Shown: positions 15,541 to 24,434, counted from the first letter of the stretch. The stretch is 44,116 bases of DNA from Patescibacteria group bacterium (GCA_023379265.1 JAMCUI010000001.1:1-44116), one strand, 5' to 3'. Notes: generated by a model not told the origin, from the sequence alone. Numbers and translations are program-made.

Positions 15541-17199
15541 TTAATTAAATAATGGGATCTTATTATCGGAGGATATTTGAGTCAATGTTTTTTCGTAATT
15601 ATCAATATTTGACTGAATTTTACTTCCGGTGGAGAGAATAGTATCATTTTGCCAGAAATTTTGAGTCAAAGTATTTTCTTCAGTACTTAGCGATTGAATG
15701 TTTGCAATAAATTCAGCCTCAGACTTCTGTGAATCAATGATCCCTTGAGAAACCGATGATCTGACATTATTCCAGTCACCTTGAGACATTTGTTGGTTGT
15801 CTGTTTTAGCAATAATTGAATTAATGATTGTTGTAAAACCCTGAATAGTATTCAATTGTGACGCAAAGTAATCTGTAATGCTATTAAAAACTTTTATGTT
15901 GTGGGTATGATAATCATTAATACCCATAGGTAGATCATCTTTAGGCATATTCTCTATTCTTTGGGAGTATTTTTTGACATCAGCAAGATCGTTTTTTGCC
16001 TGGTTTAAGAAAGCACCAATCTGAGCAATTCTTCCGTGCATTTCAAAAGAAAGTTCAGCTCCACTTGAAGCTTCAAACGGTTGGTTAAAAAGAGCATCGG
16101 TTGTAGTTATGGTAGTAGCAAAAGAGTTCATTTTTGCGGTCATATTGATGACCGTGTCACTAATTGTGCCGTAATAATTTGAGATTTTTTTAGCCTCTAA
16201 GAAGTAAGGAGAGGCAATCTGATTTATACTCGCACTGTTCATGAACTGAAGTTGTAATTTCTTATCCAGATTTTTAGGTGGCGTGCTGGATCTTGAGATA
16301 AGAGAGATAAGGTCTTTTTGTGCTTTATCTATATATTCACTGGTCTTTTGCGCCTCGCTTTTTAAGGTGCGCATTCTCATTGTTTCAGGATCTCCAACAT
16401 CAGAACTTATTGTGTTTGCTCCTGCGATATTGGAAGCGTGATTTTCCAACAATGCCAAATCGTTGGAGACTTTGGTAATCATCATTTGGGCACTCTTTTC
16501 TATCAGGTTCATATCAGATTGTTCTGCCGAGTTTTTTTGCGAATCTTTTTGTGAGGGAAAAACTGCGGACAGCTGATTGTTAGAGGTATTATTTAACGTA
16601 TTTTTTTCAATCGATATCGTATGAATTTTATCGATTTCCATGATGACGCTTTTTAGGGAAATTTTTATCAAGTTTACATCTGGTTTCAAGTCTTGGGCAA
16701 AACTCCTAGCGGCAATTTTAGGAGCAGCATAAAAATAGTAAATCGTGATAGAAGAAGCAGATAGAAGGATAAAGGCTGAAATAATAAGAGGTATAATTTG
16801 GAATCTGGATTTGTTTCTACCCTGCGTTGTTGGTTGATGGTTACTTACTTTGTCTTGTTTGAGACGATTAATCGTCTTTGGTATTGAGTTGGAAGACATG
16901 TCATTGTTCAAGGTTTTCACTGAGGCAGTTGTTTGGTTATCAGTTTTTATTGAGTCTGGGGGGTGTTTATTTGCTTCTTTTGAAAAGGAGGTTGTGGGAA
17001 TTTTGTTTGCAGATATGGCTACTGATGAAGTAGGAGGCAGTGATGCTAAAATATGAAGTGATGCTTCATCAATAGAGGCAGTAGGTTGGGGGTTAGGACT
17101 AGAGTTGTGTGGAGTAGGTTGGTTTGTTGGCTCAGTCTTTTCTTCGATTTGTCGTTTTGAGTTTATTTCTGAGTCTTGGCTGATTACCGAGTTACTCAT
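15541..17199 (-). CDS. Membrane-anchored hypothetical protein with disordered N-terminus and coiled-coil ectodomain
   Basis: The protein has 552 residues and I do not recognise a family. Residues 1-130 are Ser/Thr/Pro/Gln/Asn-rich and lack hydrophobic runs (probably disordered and cytoplasmic). A single membrane helix lies at about 133-157 (IIPLIISAFILLSASSITIYYF). The remaining ~390 residues are mostly helical, rich in Gln, Ser, Asn, Ile and Lys and without cysteines, suggesting an extracytoplasmic helical bundle similar in layout to chemoreceptor or adhesion ectodomains. No HAMP or signalling domain is visible. It has its own transcription unit, divergent from the Fic gene across a 93-bp gap. 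Confidence 0.75.
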   Translation of the reverse strand: MSNSVISQDSEINSKRQIEEKTEPTNQPTPHNSSPNPQPTASIDEASLHILASLPPTSSVAISANKIPTTSFSKEANKHPPDSIKTDNQTTASVKTLNNDMSSNSIPKTINRLKQDKVSNHQPTTQGRNKSRFQIIPLIISAFILLSASSITIYYFYAAPKIAARSFAQDLKPDVNLIKISLKSVIMEIDKIHTISIEKNTLNNTSNNQLSAVFPSQKDSQKNSAEQSDMNLIEKSAQMMITKVSNDLALLENHASNIAGANTISSDVGDPETMRMRTLKSEAQKTSEYIDKAQKDLISLISRSSTPPKNLDKKLQLQFMNSASINQIASPYFLEAKKISNYYGTISDTVINMTAKMNSFATTITTTDALFNQPFEASSGAELSFEMHGRIAQIGAFLNQAKNDLADVKKYSQRIENMPKDDLPMGINDYHTHNIKVFNSITDYFASQLNTIQGFTTIINSIIAKTDNQQMSQGDWNNVRSSVSQGIIDSQKSEAEFIANIQSLSTEENTLTQNFWQNDTILSTGSKIQSNIDNYEKTLTQISSDNKIPLFN

Positions 17200-17292
17200 A
17201 TTAATATTATTTATTAAAAATTCGGTTGAGTCAAAGAGGTTGTTATAATGTGATGTAATTTATATTAAGATAGTATAAGGTATCAAGACGAT
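17200..17292. promoter_or_regulatory. Divergent promoter region between the membrane protein and Fic genes
   Basis: On the plus strand TATAAT occurs at 17244-17249, and TATAAG at 17274-17279 lies 13 nt before ATG 17293. The reverse strand carries TATAAC and AT-rich sequence ahead of the 17199 start. No operator-like dyad is obvious. Confidence 0.45.
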
Positions 17293-18342
17293 ATGTACTC
17301 ACCCCAGTTCTCAATCAGCAATAAAATATTGAAAAATATAGGTATTATTGAAGCGGCCAGAGAGGTGATAGTAAACGCACCTTTGGTTCCTGCTTATGAG
17401 AAGAAATTCCGCGAAGAGGCAATAATAAGGACGGTTCACCATGGTACTCATATAGAGGGTAATGAGTTAAATTATACAGAGGCGTCTCAGGTCTTGCATG
17501 GTCAGCAGATCGTCGGGCGTGATCGGGATATTCAAGAGGTTATAAACTACCGCAATGTTATCAGGTTTTTGGATTATGTAGCAATAGGTGAGGTATCAAA
17601 AGGAAAAATTACAGAGGAAGTGATAAAAAAAATACACGCTCTGACCGTGGAAAAAATTCTTTCTCCTGAACAGTGTGGAGTATATCGTAAAACCCAAGTG
17701 GTGGTAAAAAATTCAGTGACCGGAGAAGTAACGTTCCGGCCTCCAGCAGCCATAGAGGTGTCTTACCAGATGGGGGATTTTGCTGATTGGATAGGGAATT
17801 TTCCTAAAGATGACATGCACCCCGTAGTAAAAGCAGGTATCACCCATTATGAGTTGGTGCGGATACATCCCTTTTTGGATGGCAACGGTCGAACCGCAAG
17901 AGCTGTAGCTACTCTTGTTCTATTTTTGGAGAATTATGATATAAAAAAATTCTTTTCTCTTGAGGAGTATTATGATAGGGATGCTTTAAGGTATTATGAC
18001 GCGTTGAAATCAGCTGCAGGGGGCAATCTGACGAGCTGGTTGGAGTATTTTACTGAAGGTTTAGCAATTGAGCTGACTAGAATAAAGGAAAAGGTTCAGC
18101 GGCTGTCTACAGATATTAAATTGAAGGAGAAGTTGGGGGGAAAACAAGTGTTTTTATCGGAAAGACAGATAGCGGTTATGGAGTATATACAAAGAGTCGG
18201 TTATTTGAGTAACCAGGGATTTGAAGATCTTTTCCCCAATATTTCTGAGGATACGATATTGCGTGATCTTCATGATTTGATGAAAAAAGGCATAATAAAA
18301 AAGGAGGGAAAGACTAAGGCATCAAGATATATACTGAGATAA
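17293..18342 (+). CDS. Fic-domain AMP-transferase with self-inhibitory motif and winged helix
   Basis: The protein has 349 residues. The Fic active site HPFLDGNGRTAR (192-203) is complete. The N-terminal THIEGN (52-57) matches the (S/T)xxxE(G/N) inhibitory helix, placing it among class II Fic proteins that keep themselves inactive until released. The C-terminal ~70 residues (ERQIAVMEYIQRVGYLSNQ and EDTILRDLHDLMKKG) form a winged helix-turn-helix. It should transfer AMP from ATP to a protein hydroxyl; the target is unknown. No antitoxin gene is next to it, consistent with built-in inhibition. The wHTH could allow autoregulation or target recognition. Confidence 0.92.
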   Translation: MYSPQFSISNKILKNIGIIEAAREVIVNAPLVPAYEKKFREEAIIRTVHHGTHIEGNELNYTEASQVLHGQQIVGRDRDIQEVINYRNVIRFLDYVAIGEVSKGKITEEVIKKIHALTVEKILSPEQCGVYRKTQVVVKNSVTGEVTFRPPAAIEVSYQMGDFADWIGNFPKDDMHPVVKAGITHYELVRIHPFLDGNGRTARAVATLVLFLENYDIKKFFSLEEYYDRDALRYYDALKSAAGGNLTSWLEYFTEGLAIELTRIKEKVQRLSTDIKLKEKLGGKQVFLSERQIAVMEYIQRVGYLSNQGFEDLFPNISEDTILRDLHDLMKKGIIKKEGKTKASRYILR

Positions 18343-18409
18343 TAAATAACGAGTATCAAAAAATAAGAATATTTGCCGGTTGGACGTTATTTTTTTGTTC
18401 TTTTAATAT

Positions 18410-20188
18410 ATGACTTTTAAACATTTATCCGAATACTTTTCCAAATTGGAAAAGACATCTCTGCGTAATCAGATGACGGAGATTTTAGCCTCACTTTTTC
18501 ATGAGGCTGAAAGAGGGGAAATTGGAAAGCTTTGTTATCTTTTGCAGGGTAGGGTAGCGCCTCTTTTTACTGCTGTTGAATTTGGCATGGCTGATAAGAT
18601 GGTAATAAGGGCCATTGTGCAAGGGTTGTTTGTGGATGGGGGAAAAGTTGTGAGTGTTTTTAAAAGTGAAGGGGATTTGGGTAATGCTGTCCAGAAGTTG
18701 AAATTATCGGAAAGCGGAAAGCGGAAAGAAGATAAGGAACTGGGTATTGTTGAGGTTTATGACGTTCTGTATCAGATAGCAACTTCAAACGGAACCGGAT
18801 CGCAGGAGAAGAAAATAAATTTACTTGGTGACCTTCTCAAATATTCTGATCCTCTATCGGCAAAATATATAGTTAGAATGACACTGGCTAAGCTCCGGCT
18901 GGGATTTTCCGATATGACAATTCTAGATGCACTATCTTGGATGCTAACTTCATCAAAAAGTCTACGTGCGGAAATTGAGAAAGCGTATAATGTCCGTCCT
19001 GATTTAGGATATATCGGTAGCACAATAAAAACTAAAGGAATAAAGGGTTTGTCGCATGTTATTCCTATGGTCGGAACTCCGATTATGATGGCAAGAGCAG
19101 AGAGGATGACCACAGGCATTGATATTATTGAAAAGGTAGGAAAATGCGCAGTTGAACCAAAATATGATGGTTTCAGGTTGCAGGTGCATTTTGATGGAAA
19201 AAATGTATCGCTTATTTCCAGGAATCTGGAAAACGTTACCGCCATGTATCCGGATATAGTGGAAGGAGTAAAAAAACAGATAAAAGCAAAAAAAACCATT
19301 TTTGAAGGTGAAGCAATCGGGATAAATGTGGAAACAGGAGAATATCTTCCTTTTCAGGAGACTGTACAGCGTAAGAGAAAATATGACATTGAAGCTAAAG
19401 CAAAAGAAATCCCTTTGAAATTATTTGCCTTTGATTGTCTGTTTGCCGATGGTGAAGAGTATTTATACAAACCTTATTTAATGCGTAGGAAAAAGCTGGA
19501 GCAGTTGGTAGAAAAAGGGGATACCATTTATGTTGCCCATAAGGAGATTGTAGCAGATCCGAAGCGTCTGGAAGAAATATTCCAGGATGCGGTTACACGG
19601 GGATTGGAAGGTGTAATGGCAAAAAAACTTGATGGTACATATAGGGCTGGCGCCCGAGATTTCAACTGGATAAAGTACAAAAGAAGTTATGCAGGTAAGC
19701 TATCAGATACAATTGATGCTGTAGTGATGGGTTATGATTTGGGACAGGGAAAGCGTTCGAGTTTTGGCATTGGAGATTTTCTTATCGGTATTTACGACAA
19801 AAAGAAGGAAAACTATCTGACGGTAGCTAAAATTGGCACAGGACTTACTGATATAGAGTGGCAGGAATTACAGGTAAGGAGTCAGAAATTAAGAACAAAA
19901 GTAAAACCGGAGAATTATGATGTGGACAAAGCAATGTCTTGCGATGTCTGGATGAAGCCTGAGATTGTAGTGGAAATAAGAGCTGATGAAATAACAAGAT
20001 CCCCGGTGCATACTGCCGGGCGGGTGATGGGTCCTTCAAAATCCGGTAGCGCATTAGAGGTGAAAGTGGCAGGGTTTGCCCTCAGATTTCCGAGGCTTGA
20101 AAGATTCAGAGGTGATAAGAAACCAGAGGATGCTACCAATCTTTCTGAATTGGAAACAATGTATGACCTGCAAATAGGAAATAAGTGA
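18410..20188 (+). CDS. lig: ATP-dependent DNA ligase (archaeal LigB-like)
   Basis: The protein has 592 residues. The N-terminal ~200 residues match the DNA-binding domain of archaeal/eukaryotic replicative ligases (LRLGFSDMTILDALSW). The nucleotidyltransferase motif I is EPKYDGFR with adenylated K251, followed by FEGEAIG (motif III), EGVMAKKLDGTYRAG (motif IV) and WIKYKRSY (motif V). The OB domain ends with SLRFPR-like ALRFPRLERFR. It seals nicks using ATP, unlike the usual bacterial NAD-dependent LigA. Residues SESGKRKEDKE in the DNA-binding domain look like a small repeat-derived loop. It lies just upstream of a GT2 gene and the EndoQ-like gene on the same strand. Confidence 0.95.
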   Translation: MTFKHLSEYFSKLEKTSLRNQMTEILASLFHEAERGEIGKLCYLLQGRVAPLFTAVEFGMADKMVIRAIVQGLFVDGGKVVSVFKSEGDLGNAVQKLKLSESGKRKEDKELGIVEVYDVLYQIATSNGTGSQEKKINLLGDLLKYSDPLSAKYIVRMTLAKLRLGFSDMTILDALSWMLTSSKSLRAEIEKAYNVRPDLGYIGSTIKTKGIKGLSHVIPMVGTPIMMARAERMTTGIDIIEKVGKCAVEPKYDGFRLQVHFDGKNVSLISRNLENVTAMYPDIVEGVKKQIKAKKTIFEGEAIGINVETGEYLPFQETVQRKRKYDIEAKAKEIPLKLFAFDCLFADGEEYLYKPYLMRRKKLEQLVEKGDTIYVAHKEIVADPKRLEEIFQDAVTRGLEGVMAKKLDGTYRAGARDFNWIKYKRSYAGKLSDTIDAVVMGYDLGQGKRSSFGIGDFLIGIYDKKKENYLTVAKIGTGLTDIEWQELQVRSQKLRTKVKPENYDVDKAMSCDVWMKPEIVVEIRADEITRSPVHTAGRVMGPSKSGSALEVKVAGFALRFPRLERFRGDKKPEDATNLSELETMYDLQIGNK

Positions 20189-20208
20189 AGGCGTAATTGA
20201 CCGTCTGT

Positions 20209-20214
20209 TATAAT
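20209..20214 (+). promoter_or_regulatory. TATAAT -10 box of the GT2 gene
   Basis: TATAAT ends 14 nt before ATG 20229. The predicted leader is about 7 nt, without a Shine-Dalgarno. Confidence 0.6.
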
Positions 20215-20228
20215 AGGATATTATTTGC

Positions 20229-21080
20229 ATGATAAGACCCTTTTTTTCTGTCATAATCCCGACATTAAACGAAGAAAAATACCTGCCTACAATTCTCAAA
20301 TCGTTAGCAAAACAGACCTTTTGTGACTTTGAACTGGTTCTTGTTGACGCCAGTTCTGATGATAATACACTGGGAATATTCTATGAATTTAAAAAATATT
20401 TTCCCCAGTGCCAGATCCTAATAAGTAAAAAAAGGAATGTTGGATACCAAAGAAATTTAGGAGCAAAACAGGCAAAAGGCAAATATCTGGTATTTTTCGA
20501 TGCCGATGTTGATATACCTTTTACCTTTTTGGAAGAAATACACTTGGCGGCAATTAAGCAAGATTTTCCATTTGCTACAACCTGGATTCAGTCTGATAGT
20601 GAGAATCAGGTTGATTTGCTGTTAGTTCTTTTGGCGAATTTAGGCACGGAACTTATTAAAGGTATAAATAAACCCTTTGCTGGGGGATATAATACCATTA
20701 TTAAACCTGAAATCTTTGCTAAACTTCATGGTTTTGCTGAAAATCTTCATATTGGCGAGGATCACGATCTATCTCTTAGGGCATATAGAAAAAAGATTGA
20801 ATTAACCATTCTTAAGGAACCAAAGCTTACCATGTCACTTCGCAGACTGCGTAAGGAGGGTAAACTGAAGGCTCTATCTAAATATGCCCAGTCACAATTA
20901 CACACTATATTGAAAGGTCCGATGACCGAGGCACTTTTTGACTATCCCATGGGTGGTCATGTCCACAGCATCAGAAAAAGTAAGAAAAGGAGAGTGAAAT
21001 TTAAGCTTCTGGATAAATATTTGGTGGATTTGGAAAAAATGGAGAGTAAGATAGCGAATTATTTATCAGAGAATATATAA
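20229..21080 (+). CDS. GT2-family glycosyltransferase
   Basis: The protein has 283 residues. FSVIIPTLNEEKYLPTILKS is the GT-A nucleotide-binding start, VLVDASSDDNT follows, and FFDADVDIPF holds the metal-binding DxD. AGGYNTIIKPEIF and HIGEDHDLSLR (ED acid) belong to the acceptor-side motifs. No membrane helix is obvious, so it is a cytosolic or peripheral enzyme transferring sugar to an unknown acceptor, perhaps a surface glycan. It sits between the ligase and the EndoQ-like gene (18 bp gap to the latter) but has no evident link to repair. Confidence 0.88.
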   Translation: MIRPFFSVIIPTLNEEKYLPTILKSLAKQTFCDFELVLVDASSDDNTLGIFYEFKKYFPQCQILISKKRNVGYQRNLGAKQAKGKYLVFFDADVDIPFTFLEEIHLAAIKQDFPFATTWIQSDSENQVDLLLVLLANLGTELIKGINKPFAGGYNTIIKPEIFAKLHGFAENLHIGEDHDLSLRAYRKKIELTILKEPKLTMSLRRLRKEGKLKALSKYAQSQLHTILKGPMTEALFDYPMGGHVHSIRKSKKRRVKFKLLDKYLVDLEKMESKIANYLSENI

Positions 21081-21098
21081 TTTCCTGTTGGGTATACT

Positions 21099-22514
21099 AT
21101 GCAATACATTACAGATCTGCAAATTCACTCCAAATACAGCAGGGCTGTTTCAAAAGATATGGTGATTCCCAAGATTTGGGATTGGGCCAAAAGAAAGGGT
21201 ATTGCGGTAATGGCAACTGGTGACTGGACACACCCGTTGTGGATGCGGGAGATAAAGCAAAATCTTGAAGAGATGGGAAACGGTCTTCTCAAGTTGAAGA
21301 GTAATATCGAAGGGGTAAGTTGGGAAGGGGATACCAGTTCAGGCCCTTTTTTTCTTCTTGCTACAGAGGTGTCCAGTATATATTCCCAGGGAGGGAAAGT
21401 TAGAAGGATTCACACCCTTATTTGGTCTCCTACGATTGCCATTGCTGAGAAAATAAACAAGGAACTTTTAGGAAGAGGAGCAAATCTTATATCAGATGGC
21501 CGACCGGTCATAGGTCTAACCAGTATCCAAGTGGCTGAACTTGTTTTTTCGGTTGATAAAAATTGTCTGGTTATTCCAGCACATGCTTGGACACCTTGGT
21601 TTTCTTTGTATGGGTCAGAATCAGGTTTTGATACTATTGATGAATGTTTTGGAAACTATTCTAGGTACATATATGCCATAGAGACTGGTTTATCAAGTGA
21701 TCCGGCAATGAATTGGAGGATAAAGGAGCTTGATAAGAGAAGTTTGGTTTCTTTTTCAGATGCCCATTCTGGCCCCAAACTGGGACGTGAGTCAACGGTA
21801 TTTGACCTTACGGATTTGAGTTATAAAGCGATAAGAGAGGCAATTATACAAAATCAAGAATCAGGAGTTTTGAATAACGGGGAAAACGGTAATTCACAAT
21901 CCACAGTCCATAACCAGCAATCCAACCATATTTCCTATACTCTTGAATTTCATCCAGAGGAGGGTAAATACCATTTTTCTGGTCACAGAAATTGCCAGGT
22001 AAAGCAGGATCCTAGACAGACTAGAGAAAAAGGGACGATCTGTCCTGTGTGTGGAAGAAAATTGACAATAGGGGTGATGCATCGGGTAGAGCAGTTGGCA
22101 GGAAGAAGTGAAGAAGAATTAAGACTGATAAAGAAAAAACTACCCGGCATTGATCTTTCAGGAGTCTATTCGGAACTTTTCCCAAACAGGCCTCCTTATA
22201 TCATGCTAGTGCCTCTTCAGGAAATTTTAGCCGAAGCGATAGGTGGTCTTCCCACAAGCCAAAATATCCAAAATGAGTATAGAAAGTTAACTGATCATTT
22301 TGGAGGTGAGTTTAACATATTGCTTCATGTAAAGACTGATGATATTACCAGAATGTCCGGTTCTAAGGTTGCTGAGGCGTTGCAAAAGGTCAGAACAGGT
22401 GATATTTATGTTGATCCTGGTTACGACGGGGTGTTTGGGGTAGTAAAGATTTGGGGAGAAGAAAAAGAAGCCGCACAAAAGGAAGAAAAAAAAGACCAAC
22501 TCAGCTTATTTTAA
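21099..22514 (+). CDS. Endonuclease Q-like PHP-domain nuclease
   Basis: The protein has 471 residues. It has the EndoQ-family layout: an N-terminal PHP metal domain (ITDLQIHSKYSRAVSKDM, ATGDWTHPLW, VIPAHAWTPWFSLYGSESGF, SFSDAHSGPKLGRE), a zinc-binding segment ending CPVCGRKLTIGVMHRVEQLA, and a C-terminal domain with RMSG-type GDIYVDPGYDGVFGVVKIW. EndoQ nicks DNA 5' of deaminated bases and abasic sites. Oddity: the usual HxH of PHP motif I reads QIH (Q8, H10). The protein ends in QLSLF (467-471), a textbook clamp-binding peptide, after a low-complexity acidic/lysine tail. Database entries often label such proteins UvrD-like helicases, but no helicase motif is present. Confidence 0.88.
   Translation: MQYITDLQIHSKYSRAVSKDMVIPKIWDWAKRKGIAVMATGDWTHPLWMREIKQNLEEMGNGLLKLKSNIEGVSWEGDTSSGPFFLLATEVSSIYSQGGKVRRIHTLIWSPTIAIAEKINKELLGRGANLISDGRPVIGLTSIQVAELVFSVDKNCLVIPAHAWTPWFSLYGSESGFDTIDECFGNYSRYIYAIETGLSSDPAMNWRIKELDKRSLVSFSDAHSGPKLGRESTVFDLTDLSYKAIREAIIQNQESGVLNNGENGNSQSTVHNQQSNHISYTLEFHPEEGKYHFSGHRNCQVKQDPRQTREKGTICPVCGRKLTIGVMHRVEQLAGRSEEELRLIKKKLPGIDLSGVYSELFPNRPPYIMLVPLQEILAEAIGGLPTSQNIQNEYRKLTDHFGGEFNILLHVKTDDITRMSGSKVAEALQKVRTGDIYVDPGYDGVFGVVKIWGEEKEAAQKEEKKDQLSLF
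21891..21925 (+). repeat. Heptanucleotide-period array inside the EndoQ-like gene
   Basis: Units AATTCAC, AATCCAC, AGTCCAT, AACCAGC, AATCCAA, located between the PHP domain and the zinc-binding domain (NSQSTVHNQQSN). Confidence 0.7.
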
Positions 22515-22526
22515 TGGTTACCTACG

Positions 22527-23471
22527 ATGCTTACGTGCAAGAAAATTCCATTTGAGGAGAAAGATTATTGGAAAGAATTGTTTGTTGATAGTGAGACTGC
22601 ATCGTTTTTTCAGAGTTGGGATTGGTTGAATTTATGGTTAAAACATTTTGGAGGTGATGCTGAGGTTATTGGCGTGTGGGAGGGCAGTTCTTTAATAGGT
22701 ATAGGACCGTTTCTAAAAAAGGAGGAGGATATTAGTCTTATAGGGATAGACCCAGTATTGGGAGAAGAGCGTGTAAGCGATTTTGGCGATATCATTGCAA
22801 AAAAAGGAAGAGAAAGAGAAGTTTGGAAGATTGTAGTTGGTTATATTAAAGATAATGGTTGGAAGTTAAATTTGGATTTCATCCGCTCAAATTCTCCAAG
22901 TTATAACATACTTATTGAGTTGGGCGGGCAGTCTGAAGAGGTAGACGTTTCTCCCTTTATTAGTTTACCTGTGAGTTGGGATGAATATTTGGGCATGCTT
23001 GATCGACATGATAGGCACGAGTTGAGAAGAAAGTTAAGAAAATTGGATAATGAGGCAGAATTTATCAATCCTTATAAGATTTCAGACAAAGATATTGTGG
23101 AATTTCTCAGGTTGATGTCTCTCTCCAATGAACAAAAAAGGGATTTCCTTTCCGAAAAAATGAAAGATTTTTTTAGTGATATTTTTTCTATTTTCGGTGG
23201 AAACAAATCAGCCGGATTATATTTTTTGAAAATTAAGAATATAAATGTTTCAGGAATTTTAGCGTTTTACTTCCGAGATGAAATATTGCTTTATAATTCC
23301 GGGTTCGATCCGGAATATGCCAAAAAGTCGGTGGGAATGGTGCTAAAATCACATTTGATAAAACAATCAATTGAGGAAGGCAAAAAGAAATTTGATTTTC
23401 TTAGGGGTAATGAAAGGTATAAATATGATTTTGGTGGGAGAGAGAATAAGTTATACAAAATCATATTGTAG
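22527..23471 (+). CDS. FemAB/GNAT-like acyltransferase (CelD/BcsL type)
   Basis: The protein has 314 residues. FFQSWDWLNLWLKHFGG is the opening of the CelD/BcsL-type acetyltransferases, YLGMLDRHDRHELRRKLRKL is the conserved basic helix of this group, and GILAFYFRDEILLYNSGFDPEYAKKSVGMVLK plus KKFDFLRGNERYKYDFG form the second GNAT fold. A cytosolic acyl or aminoacyl transfer to a cell-envelope precursor or small molecule is likely; the substrate is unknown. It starts 12 bp after the EndoQ-like gene and is probably cotranscribed. It is followed by a 140-bp AT-rich gap holding the next promoter. Confidence 0.82.
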   Translation: MLTCKKIPFEEKDYWKELFVDSETASFFQSWDWLNLWLKHFGGDAEVIGVWEGSSLIGIGPFLKKEEDISLIGIDPVLGEERVSDFGDIIAKKGREREVWKIVVGYIKDNGWKLNLDFIRSNSPSYNILIELGGQSEEVDVSPFISLPVSWDEYLGMLDRHDRHELRRKLRKLDNEAEFINPYKISDKDIVEFLRLMSLSNEQKRDFLSEKMKDFFSDIFSIFGGNKSAGLYFLKIKNINVSGILAFYFRDEILLYNSGFDPEYAKKSVGMVLKSHLIKQSIEEGKKKFDFLRGNERYKYDFGGRENKLYKIIL

Positions 23472-23574
23472 ATATTCATATAATTCTCATAGGAAAAACT
23501 GTATTATAAAATAAATTGGATTTATTAATAATTGTTAATGAGAAAGAAACAATTAGCAGTATTTGTTCACCCGA

Positions 23575-23580
23575 TATAAT
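23575..23580 (+). promoter_or_regulatory. TATAAT -10 box of the PIG-L gene
   Basis: TATAAT with a TTAGCA -35-like hexamer 16 bp upstream (23553-23558). The ATG is 31 nt further on. Confidence 0.45.
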
Positions 23581-23611
23581 TGTTGGTTAATTAAGGTAGC
23601 AGAGTCTGAAT

Positions 23612-24361
23612 ATGCAACGTAAGATACTGGCGATATTTGCTCATCCAGATGACGAAGCTTTCGGGCCGGCCGGTACACTGGCAAAATACGCCGCAGAAGG
23701 AACAGAAATTCATCTTCTTTGCGCCACTAAAGGTGAGGTGGGGCAATGGTATAACAAAGACAAAAGCCTAAAAGACGATGAAAAGAGACAAGATAAAATA
23801 AAATTGGAAAATGTTAGAGAAAAAGAACTTCTTTCCTCAGCCCACGCGTTGGAAATAAAAAAGGTAGAGTTTCTTGGGTTTATTGATGGAGAGCTTCGAA
23901 ATAATATCTATCACAAGGTGGCAGAGAAAATCATTAAAAAAATTGAAGACTTTAAACCTCAGATTGTTGTGACTGTGGAAAGAAGAGGAGTGTCCGGGCA
24001 TCTTGATCACATAGCAATATCAATGATCACAACCTATTCATTCCTTAAGACAAAAATGGCGCAAAAACTTTACTATCATTGTCTACCTAAAAAATACAGA
24101 GATAAGATGATGAATGAATATTTCGTTTATTTTCCTGAGGGTTATAAAGAAAATGAAATCACCACAAGAATAGATTATTCAGAATATTTTGATAAGAAAG
24201 TAGCTTCCATGCAGGCACACCAGAGTCAAATCGCTGATGTAAATAATCTCCTCTCCCGTTTCAAAAAGTGGCCGAAGGTTGACCATTTTATTCTCCAATA
24301 TGTCAATGGTTTAACTCCACAAATACCTGAAACTGATCTTTTTTCAGGCATCAAAGTATAG
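23612..24361 (+). CDS. PIG-L/LmbE-family N-acetylglucosaminyl deacetylase-like protein
   Basis: The protein has 249 residues. AHPDDEAFGPAGTLAKYA (AHPDDE at 10-15) is the zinc-binding and catalytic motif of the family, and GVSGHLDHIAIS carries the third metal-binding His. CATKGEVGQW follows the first motif as usual. It should be a zinc-dependent deacetylase acting on a GlcNAc-containing small molecule or lipid, in the cytosol or at the inner membrane face; the true substrate is not known. Metal residues are intact. It is a single gene with its own promoter. Confidence 0.9.
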   Translation: MQRKILAIFAHPDDEAFGPAGTLAKYAAEGTEIHLLCATKGEVGQWYNKDKSLKDDEKRQDKIKLENVREKELLSSAHALEIKKVEFLGFIDGELRNNIYHKVAEKIIKKIEDFKPQIVVTVERRGVSGHLDHIAISMITTYSFLKTKMAQKLYYHCLPKKYRDKMMNEYFVYFPEGYKENEITTRIDYSEYFDKKVASMQAHQSQIADVNNLLSRFKKWPKVDHFILQYVNGLTPQIPETDLFSGIKV

Positions 24362-24404
24362 ATGCTCACATAATTGATTTAGTAGTTTTTCTCCTTCTTT
24401 ACTC

Positions 24405-24434
24405 TTGACTTGTTTTTTGCAGCAATGTTATGCT
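24405..24434 (+). promoter_or_regulatory. Promoter of the DUF4870-like gene
   Basis: TTGACT (24405-24410) and TATGCT (24429-24434) with an 18-bp spacer. The leader is ~40 nt and ends with a strong Shine-Dalgarno, GGAGGTGAT, at about 24467-24475. Confidence 0.55.

Noticed and set aside
17293-18342. Fic toxin with separate antitoxin
   Set aside because: The inhibitory helix is inside the protein (THIEGN), and no small antitoxin gene is adjacent.
21093-21098. TATACT directly in front of the EndoQ-like ATG as a promoter
   Set aside because: The transcription start would fall inside codon 2-3, past the ATG, and the PHP motif needs that ATG. The gene is more likely cotranscribed with the GT2 gene.
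23291-23325. tRNA T-arm look-alike (CCGGGTTCGATCCGG)
   Set aside because: It lies within the FemAB-like coding sequence (NSGFDPEYAKKS), and no acceptor, D or anticodon arm can be built around it.
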